DNA of 64,000 bases, from the NCBI GenBank assembly GCA_031549535.1, contig JAVBPP010000024.1, positions 12,458 through 76,457 of the forward strand, given 5' to 3'. Position 1 is the stretch's first letter, and every line of letters begins with the position of its first letter. The translations under genes were made by a program, and so were the position numbers. Shown one piece after another: positions 16,227-25,323 of the stretch. Origin of the DNA: JAVBPP01 sp031549535. Lineage in GTDB: Bacteria > Bacillota > Clostridia > Oscillospirales > Acutalibacteraceae. The notes beneath the pieces are model-generated. The model was not told where the DNA came from and ran no database searches. It worked only from the letters and a program-made list of their open reading frames with translations.

Positions 16227-17486
16227 CTATTGTAATATTTCTTGATACACGTTTTCCGCTTTCAATTCCCCGACCACGCAGAGCGAGGCCTTGCTTAACT
16301 CCGTCACCGTCTGCGCCGCCTGCAGAACCTCCGGCAGCGTCACTGCGCGAATTTTTTGAATGATTGCATCCTCAGAGAGCACGCTACCGTAAAGCAACTC
16401 ACTGCGCCCTGTGTGCGAAACCCGCGTTGCCGTGGATTCAAAGCCCATAATCATGCTGGCAATTGCCTGTTCTTTCACACGGGCAAGCTCCTCCTCCTGC
16501 AAAGAGGCGGCAAAGCCGCGCAGGATGGAAACGGTTTCCGTCAGTGCCTGCACCTCGGCCTCCGGCGAGACGCCCATGGCTATGCCAAACAGCCCCGCCG
16601 TCAAATGCGGCACGTGAAAGGATTCCACGGAATACACAAGACCCAGGTCCTCGCGAATCCGGCGAAACAGCCGGGAAGAGGAGGAGGCGCCGAGCAGGGA
16701 GGAATACAGCTGAATGGCATATTTCCGCTCATCCCCCGCCGCCACGCCGGGGAAGCCCAAAACAAGCTGGTTCTGCTCCACATCTTTTTCATGCAACAAC
16801 ATGGTAGGCTGGTAGCGCACCGCGCCGAGCATGCCCGCGTCGCCGCCGTCTTGAATTGTGCCGAAAAATTCCTCGCACAATTCTTCCACGCGTCCCAGGT
16901 CAAAATTCCCGCAGAAGGAAACAACCATGCGCGAGGGGCGGTAATAGCGCTGCAGGTGGGTGCAAAGGGAATCAATCTTCGTTGCGGAGACGGTTTCCCG
17001 CGTGCCGAGGATATTGCGCCCGAAGGCGTTTTCCGGCCAAACGGATTCATAGAATAAATCCATGCACAAATCCTCCGGAGAATCCTCATACATGGCAATT
17101 TCTTCCGTAATAATGCCTTTTTCGGTTTGGATATCCTGCTCATCCAGGCGCGGGTTGGTCACCATGTCGGCAATCACCGAAAAGGCCTGCTCCACATGGT
17201 CGGTCAGTGCGCGGGCATAAATGCAGGTGTATTCTTTGGCCGTATAGGCGTTTAACACGCCGCCAATCGCGTCCATTTGTTGCGCGATATCCTGCGCGCT
17301 GCGCGTGGGTGTGCCTTTGAACAGCATGTGCTCCATAAAGTGGGAAAGCCCGGCCTGCTCCGCGCTTTCGTAGCCGGAGCCGCTCGCAATCCACACCCCC
17401 ATGGAACAGCTGCGCATGCGCTCGTCCTGCTCCAGCAGAATCCGCAGCCCGTTGGGGAAAACCAAGCGTTTGATGTCGCGTTCCAA
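16227..17486 (-). CDS. M16 family zinc peptidase (processing-peptidase-like)
   Basis: Pitrilysin/insulinase-superfamily metallopeptidase of 419 aa. The inverted zinc motif HxxEH is HFMEH at residues 49-53, with the distal Glu expected in the following helices; the C-terminal domain contains the Arg/Tyr-type SSRLFRRIREDLGLVYSVESF segment. This resembles B. subtilis MlpA/YmxG. It starts at TTG (17486) with AAGGCGG 8 bp upstream, and no suitable ATG lies nearby. It is the first gene of an operon with proB, proA and a membrane protein. Confidence 0.92.
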   Translation of the reverse strand: MERDIKRLVFPNGLRILLEQDERMRSCSMGVWIASGSGYESAEQAGLSHFMEHMLFKGTPTRSAQDIAQQMDAIGGVLNAYTAKEYTCIYARALTDHVEQAFSVIADMVTNPRLDEQDIQTEKGIITEEIAMYEDSPEDLCMDLFYESVWPENAFGRNILGTRETVSATKIDSLCTHLQRYYRPSRMVVSFCGNFDLGRVEELCEEFFGTIQDGGDAGMLGAVRYQPTMLLHEKDVEQNQLVLGFPGVAAGDERKYAIQLYSSLLGASSSSRLFRRIREDLGLVYSVESFHVPHLTAGLFGIAMGVSPEAEVQALTETVSILRGFAASLQEEELARVKEQAIASMIMGFESTATRVSHTGRSELLYGSVLSEDAIIQKIRAVTLPEVLQAAQTVTELSKASLCVVGELKAENVYQEILQ

Positions 17487-17521
17487 ATAGTCAACCGCCT
17501 TTTTAAAATTTAAGTGAAATA

Positions 17522-17550
17522 ATCATAGTATTTGCGGCGTTAAAAGTCAA
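17522..17550 (-). promoter_or_regulatory. promoter of the M16-proBA operon
   Basis: On the minus strand TTGACT (17550-17545) and TATGAT (17527-17522) are separated by 17 bp, about 35 bp before the TTG start. Confidence 0.7.
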
Positions 17551-17572
17551 TATCGCGGGCTCAGCTGCCGCG

Positions 17573-18742
17573 CTACGCCCGCGCCACACCCGTCTCCCGC
17601 GCCGCGCGGGCTACAGCCTCGGCTACGGCTGGGCCTACGCGTGGGTCGAAGGCCTCCGGTAAAATCCGCTCGCAGCTTCTCTCGTCCGGGGCAATCAAAT
17701 CCGCCAGTGCGTGGGCAGCCGCGAGTTTCATGGCCTCGTTGATGTCACGCGCACGCACATCCAAAGCACCGCGAAAAATGCCGGGGAAGGCCAAAACGTT
17801 GTTGATTTGGTTTGGAAAATCACTTCTGCCTGTGCCGACAACTGCGGCGCCCGCTTTTTTGGCCAAATCGGGCATAATTTCCGGAACAGGGTTTGCCATG
17901 GCGAGCACAACGGCATCCGCCGCCATGCCGCGCACCATATCCTGCGTCACAACGCCCGGCGCGGAGACACCGATAAAGACATCCGCCCCCTGCATGGCAT
18001 CCGCGAGGGAGCCGCGCCTTTTCTGCTTGTTGGTAAAGGCCGCAAGCTCCGCCTTGGCGCTGCTTAACGCATCTCCTGCGCAGATAAGGCCGCTGCGGTC
18101 ACACAGCAGCTGATCCTTCACACCCAGGGTAGCAAGCAGCCTGGCGATGGCAACCCCCGCCGCACCCGCTCCGCTGAACGCCACCGTACATTCTTCAATC
18201 CGCTTGCCCACCAGGCGCAGGGCATTGAGAAGCGCCGCCACGGTGACTACTGCGGTGCCGTGCTGGTCGTCATGAAAAATAGGGATATCACAGCGCTCCT
18301 TGAGCTTGCGCTCAATTTCAAAACAGCGCGGCGCGGAGATGTCCTCCAGGTTCACACCGCCGAAGCTGCCCGCAAGCAGGGCGACGGTGTTGACAATCTC
18401 ATCCACATCCTTGGAGCGAATGCAGAGCGGAAGGGCATCCACCCCGCCGAATTCCTTAAACAAAACGCACTTGCCCTCCATCACAGGCATGCCCGCCTCA
18501 GGGCCGATATCGCCCAGCCCCAGCACAGCTGTTCCATCCGTCACAACGGCAACGGTGTTCCAGCGGCGGGTGAGCAAATAGCTCTGGTTGACGTCCTTTT
18601 GAATTTCCAAGCAGGGCTGTGCAACACCGGGCGTGTAGGCAAGCGACAGCTCTTGCCGATTGCTGACCGTTGCGCGGGCAACCATCTCCAGCTTGCCCTT
18701 CCACTCATAATGCAGCTTCAATGATTCTGATGCGTAATCCAT
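17573..18742 (-). CDS. malic enzyme (malate dehydrogenase, oxaloacetate-decarboxylating)
   Basis: Oxidative decarboxylation of malate to pyruvate with reduction of NAD(P). Short bacterial type (389 aa) with LAYTPGVAQPCLEI, GLGDIGPEAGMPVMEGKCVLFKEFGGVDALPL (in family order), FHDDQHGTAVVTVAALLNALR and the Rossmann motif FSGAGAAGVAIARLL. The N-terminal Lys/Tyr and Asp residues of the metal site are present. It is 12 bp after glpK in what looks like a two-gene operon, linking glycerol use to pyruvate/NADPH supply. NAD or NADP preference cannot be decided. Confidence 0.95.
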   Translation of the reverse strand: MDYASESLKLHYEWKGKLEMVARATVSNRQELSLAYTPGVAQPCLEIQKDVNQSYLLTRRWNTVAVVTDGTAVLGLGDIGPEAGMPVMEGKCVLFKEFGGVDALPLCIRSKDVDEIVNTVALLAGSFGGVNLEDISAPRCFEIERKLKERCDIPIFHDDQHGTAVVTVAALLNALRLVGKRIEECTVAFSGAGAAGVAIARLLATLGVKDQLLCDRSGLICAGDALSSAKAELAAFTNKQKRRGSLADAMQGADVFIGVSAPGVVTQDMVRGMAADAVVLAMANPVPEIMPDLAKKAGAAVVGTGRSDFPNQINNVLAFPGIFRGALDVRARDINEAMKLAAAHALADLIAPDERSCERILPEAFDPRVGPAVAEAVARAARETGVARA

Positions 18743-18754
18743 ATGAACTCTCCT

Positions 18755-20263
18755 TTACTCGTTTGCCCAGCTCAAGGAACGCTCCACCGCCTTCTTCCAG
18801 CCCGCATAGAGCGTATCCCGCTGTGCTTGCTCCATGTGCGGCGTGAAAACCCGCTGCGAGACGCGGTTTTGCAGCAGCTCCTCTTTGTTCTTCCAAAAAC
18901 CAACAGCTAGCCCGGCGAGATAGGCCGCGCCAAGCGCCGTCGTCTCCACTGTTTCCGGCCTGTCAACCCGGCAGCGCACAAAATCCGCTTGAATCTGCAG
19001 CAAAATATCGCTCACGCTCGCGCCGCCGTCCGCGCGCAGCTGCGTAAAATCTATGCCGGAATCCGCGCGCATAGCCTCCAGAAGATCCGTAACCTGGAAG
19101 GCAATGGCCTCCAGCACACTGCGCGCAATGTGTGCGCGGCTCACCCCGCGCGTCAAGCCTACCAAAATCCCCCGCGCATACATATCCCAATACGGTGCGC
19201 CCAGGCCCGTGAACGCGGGGACGAAAAAGGCCCCGTTTGCGTCCGGCACACTCGCGGCAAGCTCATCGCAGCGGCTGGCCGTGTCAATCATATGCAACTC
19301 ATCCCGCAGCCATTTGATGACGGAACCGGCATTGAAGGCCGAACCCTCAATGGCGTATTCCACCGAATCGCCAAGACCCCAGGCAACGCCCGTGAGCAGC
19401 TTGTTGTGGGATTGCACCCGTGTTTTCCCCGTGTTCATAAGTAAAAAACAGCCTGTTCCATAGGTGTTTTTTGCCTCCCCGGGGGAGAAGCAGCATTGCC
19501 CGAACAGGGCGGCGGGCTGGTCGCCCACAGCGCTGGCTATGGGAATGCCCGCAAGCGCCTCCAAACCCAGTATCCCCGGCGCAACCGCCCCGTATACCGC
19601 ACCGGACGGCATGGGCGTGGGCAGCAATTCCATCGGCACGCGAAGCTTTTTGCAAAGTGTTTTGTCCCACTGCAGGGTATCCACATCAAACAGCATGGTG
19701 CGCGAGGCATTGGAATAATCCGTGATATGCACCTTGCCGCCTGTCAAATTCCAAATCAGCCAGCTGTCCACCGTGCCAAAACAAAGCTCCCCCGCCTGCG
19801 CTTTTTCCCGCGCACCGGGGACGTGATCTAAAATCCAGGCAATTTTTGTGCCGGAAAAATAAGCGTCAATCACAAGGCCGGTTTTCTGCGTGATATAGTC
19901 TGCCAAACCGGGCTCCTGTTTCAGCTGTTCGCACTGCTCCGCCGTGCGCCTGCATTGCCAGACAATGGCGTTGTAAATCGGTTTTCCGCTCGCTCTATCC
20001 CAGATAACCGTAGTTTCACGCTGATTGGTGATGCCGACCGCGGCAATCTCCGCCGCCTGCGCCACCCCCTTGCGCAGCAGGGAGGACACGGACTGAAACT
20101 GGCTGTAAAGGATTTCCATTGGGTCATGCTCCACCCAGCCCGCGCGGGGGTAAAGCTGCTGAAATTCGTTCTGAGAGCTCGCGGCGATGGTTCCCCTGCG
20201 GTCAAACAAAATCGCCCGGGAGCTGGTGGTTCCCTGGTCAAGCGCCAAAATATACTGCTTCAT
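18755..20263 (-). CDS. glpK: glycerol kinase
   Basis: Phosphorylates glycerol to sn-glycerol 3-phosphate. MKQYILALDQGTTSSRAILF opens the FGGY kinase fold; ITNQRETTVIWDRASGKPIYNAIVW, split over the conserved loop, and GTGCFLLMNTG and DGGASVSDILLQIQADF are family marks. I start at ATG 20263, with GGGGGAGGG 8 bp upstream. The in-frame ATG at 20356 lies upstream of a 17-bp-spaced promoter and cannot be the start. No glpF or glpD is in the window. Confidence 0.97.
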   Translation of the reverse strand: MKQYILALDQGTTSSRAILFDRRGTIAASSQNEFQQLYPRAGWVEHDPMEILYSQFQSVSSLLRKGVAQAAEIAAVGITNQRETTVIWDRASGKPIYNAIVWQCRRTAEQCEQLKQEPGLADYITQKTGLVIDAYFSGTKIAWILDHVPGAREKAQAGELCFGTVDSWLIWNLTGGKVHITDYSNASRTMLFDVDTLQWDKTLCKKLRVPMELLPTPMPSGAVYGAVAPGILGLEALAGIPIASAVGDQPAALFGQCCFSPGEAKNTYGTGCFLLMNTGKTRVQSHNKLLTGVAWGLGDSVEYAIEGSAFNAGSVIKWLRDELHMIDTASRCDELAASVPDANGAFFVPAFTGLGAPYWDMYARGILVGLTRGVSRAHIARSVLEAIAFQVTDLLEAMRADSGIDFTQLRADGGASVSDILLQIQADFVRCRVDRPETVETTALGAAYLAGLAVGFWKNKEELLQNRVSQRVFTPHMEQAQRDTLYAGWKKAVERSLSWANE

Positions 20264-20299
20264 GGCCAAGCCCTCCCCCATATTCTTCTTAATTGTATT

Positions 20300-20328
20300 A
20301 TCATAATCCGTTTGGGCTGCGATGTCAA
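20300..20328 (-). promoter_or_regulatory. glpK: glpK promoter
   Basis: TTGACA (20328-20323) and TATGAT (20305-20300) on the minus strand with a 17-bp spacer, 37 bp before the glpK ATG. Confidence 0.8.
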
Positions 20329-20400
20329 CTTTTGACAACAAGTTGCAGCGCTTCAAAAAACGACCTTCACTTGCTTTTTTTCGGCGGCTGCCTTATAGTA

Positions 20401-20503
20401 ATACCAATCACCATTAAGAATACTTCCTGCAACATTCGGCAAGAGCGCATACACGAAACGCCCGTTACCGAATTTTGCAAGTATTCTAAAAGGTGATTGG
20501 TAT
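20401..20503. repeat. palindromic element, family 2, copy D1 (103 bp)
   Basis: Perfect 12-bp terminal inverted repeats ATACCAATCACC and GGTGATTGGTAT. The interior folds back on itself, with AGAATACTT near the left end against AAGTATTCT near the right. The reverse complement is almost identical to copy D2 at 44650-44751. It occupies the spacer between divergent glpK and the acyltransferase gene. Confidence 0.85.
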
Positions 20504-20530
20504 AACAAACAGGGACAAGGGGGGATTTTC

Positions 20531-21592
20531 ATGCGAAAATATCATATTGACAATCTGCGCTGGGCAGTGGTTTTATTTTTGTTTCCCTACCACACGTTTA
20601 TGGTGTATAACCACTTTGGGGACGATTTTTATGTCAAGGGCGCGGCGCTTCCCTTTGCAGGGAACGTGATTATTGCCACCTGGCCCTTTCTTATGCCGCT
20701 GATGTTTCTGCTGGCGGGCGTCAGCTCCTATTATGCGCTGCAAAAGCGCAGCACGGGAGAATACTGCAAGGAACGCGTGAAAAGGCTGTTGATCCCCTTT
20801 CTGGCGGGGGTGCTGCTCCTGGTTCCGAGCCAAACCTATTTTGCGGAACGCTTTCACAACGGCTATACCGGCGGCTATGTTCGGCAGTATCTCCTCTTTT
20901 TCACAAAGCCTACCGATTTGAGCGGCAATACGGGCGGATTTACACCCGGACAGCTTTGGTTCATTCTGTTTCTGTTTGTGATTTCCCTTCTCACGCTACC
21001 GCTGTTACACTGGCGGAAACAGTCCGGCAAACAGTTTGCGGCGGAAAAAATTCCGCTGCCGCTGCTGCTCTTATTTTTCTTGATTCCCAGCGTAAGCCAG
21101 ATTGTTCTGGATTTTGGCGGAAAAAGCCTGGGGGAGTATAGCGCCTTTTTTCTGTTGGGTTATTTTGTTGTCGCAAGAGAAGCGCTGCAGCAAAAGCTGG
21201 AAAAATACCGCTGGCTCCTGCTTGCGCTCGCTCTGTGCAGCATGATACCGTATACTTTTTTCGGCCGGGAGCTGGAGGCAAAAAGCACGCTCGCCTATGA
21301 GGCGCTGTACGGTTTTTACGCATGGGCGGCTGTGCTCGCCCTGCTCGGCCTTGGCAGGCGGTATTTTGCGCAGCATAACAAGCTGACAGCCTATTTATCC
21401 GGTGCATCCTTCGGCATTTATGAGTTTCACCAGCAGTGGCTCGTTATGGCCGCGTTTTTCGCCCTGCGCTGGACAGGCAGCGTACCGCTGCAGCTGGCCA
21501 TGATACTCGCGTTCAGCGTTGGCGCAACCTTTTTGCAGTACGAGCTGTTTCGCCGCTGGTCGGTAACGCGGTTTTTGTTTGGACTAAAATGA
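20531..21592 (+). CDS. membrane acyltransferase, family 3
   Basis: Acyltransferase_3/OafA-like integral membrane protein of 353 aa with about ten hydrophobic segments. The N-terminal YHIDNLRWAVVLFLFPYHTF corresponds to the family opening, where the first helix ends with a conserved His, and KERVKRLLIPFLAGVLLLVP is the typical cytoplasmic Arg-rich loop. Such enzymes O-acylate sugars of exported glycans, lipids or antibiotics. AAGGGGGGA precedes the ATG. It stands alone, just downstream of palindromic element D1, and converges with the ABC genes. Confidence 0.85.
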   Translation: MRKYHIDNLRWAVVLFLFPYHTFMVYNHFGDDFYVKGAALPFAGNVIIATWPFLMPLMFLLAGVSSYYALQKRSTGEYCKERVKRLLIPFLAGVLLLVPSQTYFAERFHNGYTGGYVRQYLLFFTKPTDLSGNTGGFTPGQLWFILFLFVISLLTLPLLHWRKQSGKQFAAEKIPLPLLLLFFLIPSVSQIVLDFGGKSLGEYSAFFLLGYFVVAREALQQKLEKYRWLLLALALCSMIPYTFFGRELEAKSTLAYEALYGFYAWAAVLALLGLGRRYFAQHNKLTAYLSGASFGIYEFHQQWLVMAAFFALRWTGSVPLQLAMILAFSVGATFLQYELFRRWSVTRFLFGLK

Positions 21593-21597
21593 GTCCT

Positions 21598-23469
21598 TTA
21601 GTTGTAATATTGTGCCTGCGCGTGCCATAGCTCGGCATACTTCCCCTGTGTGTCACACAGCAGCTGCTCGTGGGTGCCGGTTTGAACCATTTCTCCGCCG
21701 TGGAACACCGCAATCTTGTCGCTGAAGCGGCAGGAGGAAAGGCGGTGGGAAATATAGATGGCCGTTTTGGCGCTGATGATTTCGTTGATACGGGAATAAA
21801 TGTCATATTCGGCAATTGGGTCAAGCGATGCGGTGGGTTCATCCAGAATCACAAAGGGCGCATCCTTGTAGAGGGCGCGGGCAATGGCAATTTTCTGTTC
21901 CTCTCCGCCGGAAACCTCAACCCCATCCTCTTCAAAGTGTTTATAGAGCGGATGCTCCAGACCGCGCGAAAATTCCGCTACCCGCTCCATGACACCTGCC
22001 ATCCGGAGGCTTTGCTTGACCCTGTCGCTGTCATATTCCAGGTCGGAGGCCACCACTTGACCAAGCGGGAAGGCCAGCAAATGAAAATCCTGAAACACAA
22101 CGGAGAAGAGCGCGAGGTATTCCTCATACTTATATTCCTTGATGTCAATGCCATCCAGCGTGATGCTGCCCTCGGTCGGGTCATACAGGCGGCAGAGCAG
22201 CTTAATCATGGTTGTTTTGCCGGAGCCGTTCATGCCTACCACCGCCAACCGCTCCCCGATGTTTAAGGTGAAGGAAACATTACGCAGCGCGTATTCCTCG
22301 CTGCCAGGGTAGCGAAAACTGACATCATGGAACGCAATGCGGTAGTCCGGCTTTTTGGGAACGAGTTTCGTTCCCATTTTCATTTCAGAGGGGATTTCCA
22401 CATAATCAAAAAAGAACTGCAGCGCCTCGTTGTTGTTGCGCAGATCCGTGAAGGCGCTTACAATTTCATTGGCGGCGGAAACCAGGCGGTTGATGGAACC
22501 GAAGTAAAGCATAACACTGCCCAGGGAAAACGCCGTGGTTGCAATGGCCTTGAGCGCCACAAAAATATAGATAAACGCGCCCAGCAGGGTGACTGCAAAC
22601 GTCTCGCGGCCTAAATATTTGATATCAATTTTCTCCCGAAATTTCTGAAAGTTGGTAATAATGGCGTTGCAGCTGCGGTCAATTTCATGCAAGACTAAGT
22701 TTTTTTGGTTAAATATTCGCACATCCTTGGCGGCCTTGTTATCATTCAAATATTCTTCTTTGTAAAATCGGTTGTAAAGCTCTGATTTTGCAATCAGAGA
22801 ATGGTGCTGGATGCGCTCCTGAAATGCGCGGCGATTGATTACTACAGTGTAAACAATGCTGGCAATTACAAGCGCAAACAGAATGGCCGTCGGCCATATG
22901 GAGCTTAAAAATACATACAGGCTGCTGTCGTTCAACGGCTGGGTGCTTACAGAAAACATGGAGTAGGAAAGCACGACGGCAACCACGATGGACGCGACGG
23001 AGCTGACAATGTACGCCATCAAGGAGGGCAGCTTGCACACGCCGCCCCAGCTGACCCAGGAATTTTCAAAAACCTTTTCGCGCATGGCGTTAATTGCGGG
23101 ATCCTCCAGCTTCGCATAATCCATTTGATAGCTAATGTGGTTGAGCTGAATCTCCTGAAAGCGCACCAGCGTGATGCTTTTGACCCGCGCTCTGCGCTCA
23201 AAAAAGGCCCCGACGGCCTCCAACACCAGGGTTACGCCGGTTGCGATTGCAACATAGAAAATCAGTGTGCGCAAATTGCGCGCCCCGGATAGCTCGTTGA
23301 TAATTTTAGAGGACATATAGATGGGTACATAGGGGGTCAAAAAAGCGAGTAATTCACTGATGTGGATGAGCGGGAGGTCGCCCGGCGCGATTTCCCGCAC
23401 AAAGCAAAGCCCCTTCCAGATTATCCGAAAATTTGCTTGTAAGCTGTTCGGCTTGTTGTCCCGTTTCAA
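21598..23469 (-). CDS. ABC exporter half-transporter (permease fused to ATPase), subunit 2
   Basis: 623-residue type IV ABC exporter subunit. The N-terminal half has about six transmembrane segments. The C-terminal ATPase has Walker A GMNGSGKTT, signature VSGGEEQKIAIARAL, Walker B FVILDEPTASLDP and H-loop YISHRLSS. The signature is VSGGE here and LSGGE in its partner. It starts at TTG 23469, overlapping the partner's stop as TTGA, with GAGGGGG 8 bp upstream. Probably a heterodimer with the preceding gene. The substrate is unknown; neither antibiotic genes nor peptide precursors are next to it. Confidence 0.93.
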   Translation of the reverse strand: MKRDNKPNSLQANFRIIWKGLCFVREIAPGDLPLIHISELLAFLTPYVPIYMSSKIINELSGARNLRTLIFYVAIATGVTLVLEAVGAFFERRARVKSITLVRFQEIQLNHISYQMDYAKLEDPAINAMREKVFENSWVSWGGVCKLPSLMAYIVSSVASIVVAVVLSYSMFSVSTQPLNDSSLYVFLSSIWPTAILFALVIASIVYTVVINRRAFQERIQHHSLIAKSELYNRFYKEEYLNDNKAAKDVRIFNQKNLVLHEIDRSCNAIITNFQKFREKIDIKYLGRETFAVTLLGAFIYIFVALKAIATTAFSLGSVMLYFGSINRLVSAANEIVSAFTDLRNNNEALQFFFDYVEIPSEMKMGTKLVPKKPDYRIAFHDVSFRYPGSEEYALRNVSFTLNIGERLAVVGMNGSGKTTMIKLLCRLYDPTEGSITLDGIDIKEYKYEEYLALFSVVFQDFHLLAFPLGQVVASDLEYDSDRVKQSLRMAGVMERVAEFSRGLEHPLYKHFEEDGVEVSGGEEQKIAIARALYKDAPFVILDEPTASLDPIAEYDIYSRINEIISAKTAIYISHRLSSCRFSDKIAVFHGGEMVQTGTHEQLLCDTQGKYAELWHAQAQYYN

Positions 23470-25295
23470 GAGGTCGCCCCCTCTGCTTTATTTTTTTGAT
23501 AATAGTGGCTTTGGATGCCGAACATTTCTGCATACTTTCCCTTCAGCGCCATCAGTTCTTCGTGCGTGCCGGTTTCGGCAATCGTTGCGCCGTCTAAAAA
23601 GATGATACGGTCACAAAACTTGGTAGACGATAGGCGGTGGGAGATATAAAGCGTGGTTTTATTTGCGGTCAGCTCGTTGTAGTTGAGATACAGCTGATTC
23701 TCCGCAATGGGGTCAAGCGAGGCGGTGGGTTCGTCCAGAATCATCATGGGTGCATCCTTGTAAATAGCTCGTGCCAAAATCAAGCGCTGCAGCTCTCCGC
23801 CGGAAAGCTCCACGCCGTCCTCCACCACATTTTTAACCAGCTCACTGTCCAGACCCTTGGGCAGTGAGCGAATTTTTTCCGTCAGACTGGCAAGGTCCAG
23901 GCATTTCAACACCTTCTCGGTGTTCATGTCCTCATCGCTTAGGGCAATGTTTTTCGCGATGCTCGCGGGCAGATAGCAGATATCCTGAAAAATCGCTGAA
24001 AATAGTGTGTAGTATGCGTCACGGTTAAAACACCTGATGTCCGTGCCGTTTAACAGAATTTCGCCCTCGCTTGGGGCAATCAACCCACAAATAAGTTTCA
24101 CAAGCGTGGTTTTGCCCGCACCGTTTTCACCCACAACCGCGATTTTTTCGCCCGGTTGAATCTCCAGGGTAACACCGTGCAAAACCGCTTTTTCGCCGCC
24201 TTCATAGCTGTATCCAACGTTACGCAAAGAAAGCGCGGGGGGCGCAGCGCAATCCGGCAAGGGGAGACCTCCGCTGCGCAGCCGCTCGTCCGGGATATCC
24301 ATAAAGGCGCGGTAATGGTTCATGCTGCGGTTGGAGTCCAAAAACATTTCCACGTAGTTTGCGAGCTTTTCGAGCCATTCGGCAAAGCCGGTAATGGCGG
24401 CAAAATAGGCGGTAAAAGCCGCAATGGATAAGGCGCTGCCCGGCCGGAGCATGAGGTAAATCAAGTAGCCGTAGGCAAAGCCGTTGCGCAGAAATACCAA
24501 GAAAAGTTCAATGCCGCTTTGCAGAGAACGGTCATTTGAGTTTTTGTTTTCAATGTGCATATAGTCCAGAACGCTTTTTTTCGAAAGCGCCCGCAGCCAG
24601 TCACTCATGCGATAGATTTTGATGTCCTTGGCAATGGAGAGGTCTCGTGTGCGAAAGGCAAGGTAGTCGATTTTCATGCGCAGCCTACCCCATTCGTCCC
24701 GCCGCCCATCAACCCGTTTATCAATCCAGATGCCCAGCGCGATATCTATAACGTAAGAAACCGCCAGAATCAGAATAATCCAGGGATTCAAGGCAATTAA
24801 AACGGCCAAAAACGCTGTAAAGCCAAATAAATTCTGCGCAAGACCGAACGCATTTTGCAAAAAAGAAAACACAGAGCGGTCATTCCAGAGAGAGCCGAAC
24901 GCCTTTTGGTGTTTCACTCTGCCCTCCGGTGAGCAAAACAGCTCATAATCCATATCCATCACTTTTTCAAGCAAACTGCGCTCATAGTAGTTATGCAGCA
25001 CCAAGTCGCGTTCTGTGTTGCTGCGAATGGAAAGGACAAGGCTGCAACATTTGACAACAGCCAGAAAAAGCCCGGCTGCCGCAACCGTTCCCATCAGCGG
25101 CAGCGGGGCAAATTTTTGCTCAATGGTGTAAATGACAATAGAAGGCAAAAAGGCCGCCAACGCCGCCACGGCAAGGTCGGACGGAATTTGCAAAGCAGGC
25201 AGCAGTATGCTGCTCCTGCTGGTCTGCCAGTTTACCCGGGCGGCAAAGCGCAGGTTATCCCAAATGCTGTGGGCTTTTGCGTCACCTTTTTTCAA
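23466..25295 (-). CDS. ABC exporter half-transporter (permease fused to ATPase), subunit 1
   Basis: 609-residue partner of the next gene. Membrane domain, then an ATPase with Walker A GENGAGKTT, signature LSGGELQRLILARAI, Walker B MMILDEPTASLDP and YISHRLSS. Both NBDs carry the Glu after Walker B, so there is no obvious degenerate site. It starts at TTG 25295 with AAAGGAGGA 9 bp upstream; no nearby ATG is better placed. It lies 28 bp after the MFS gene, so the three transport genes are probably one transcript. Confidence 0.93.
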   Translation of the reverse strand: MKKGDAKAHSIWDNLRFAARVNWQTSRSSILLPALQIPSDLAVAALAAFLPSIVIYTIEQKFAPLPLMGTVAAAGLFLAVVKCCSLVLSIRSNTERDLVLHNYYERSLLEKVMDMDYELFCSPEGRVKHQKAFGSLWNDRSVFSFLQNAFGLAQNLFGFTAFLAVLIALNPWIILILAVSYVIDIALGIWIDKRVDGRRDEWGRLRMKIDYLAFRTRDLSIAKDIKIYRMSDWLRALSKKSVLDYMHIENKNSNDRSLQSGIELFLVFLRNGFAYGYLIYLMLRPGSALSIAAFTAYFAAITGFAEWLEKLANYVEMFLDSNRSMNHYRAFMDIPDERLRSGGLPLPDCAAPPALSLRNVGYSYEGGEKAVLHGVTLEIQPGEKIAVVGENGAGKTTLVKLICGLIAPSEGEILLNGTDIRCFNRDAYYTLFSAIFQDICYLPASIAKNIALSDEDMNTEKVLKCLDLASLTEKIRSLPKGLDSELVKNVVEDGVELSGGELQRLILARAIYKDAPMMILDEPTASLDPIAENQLYLNYNELTANKTTLYISHRLSSTKFCDRIIFLDGATIAETGTHEELMALKGKYAEMFGIQSHYYQKNKAEGATS

Positions 25296-25323
25296 CGGAA
25301 ATTTCCTCCTTTGCCGCGGAATC

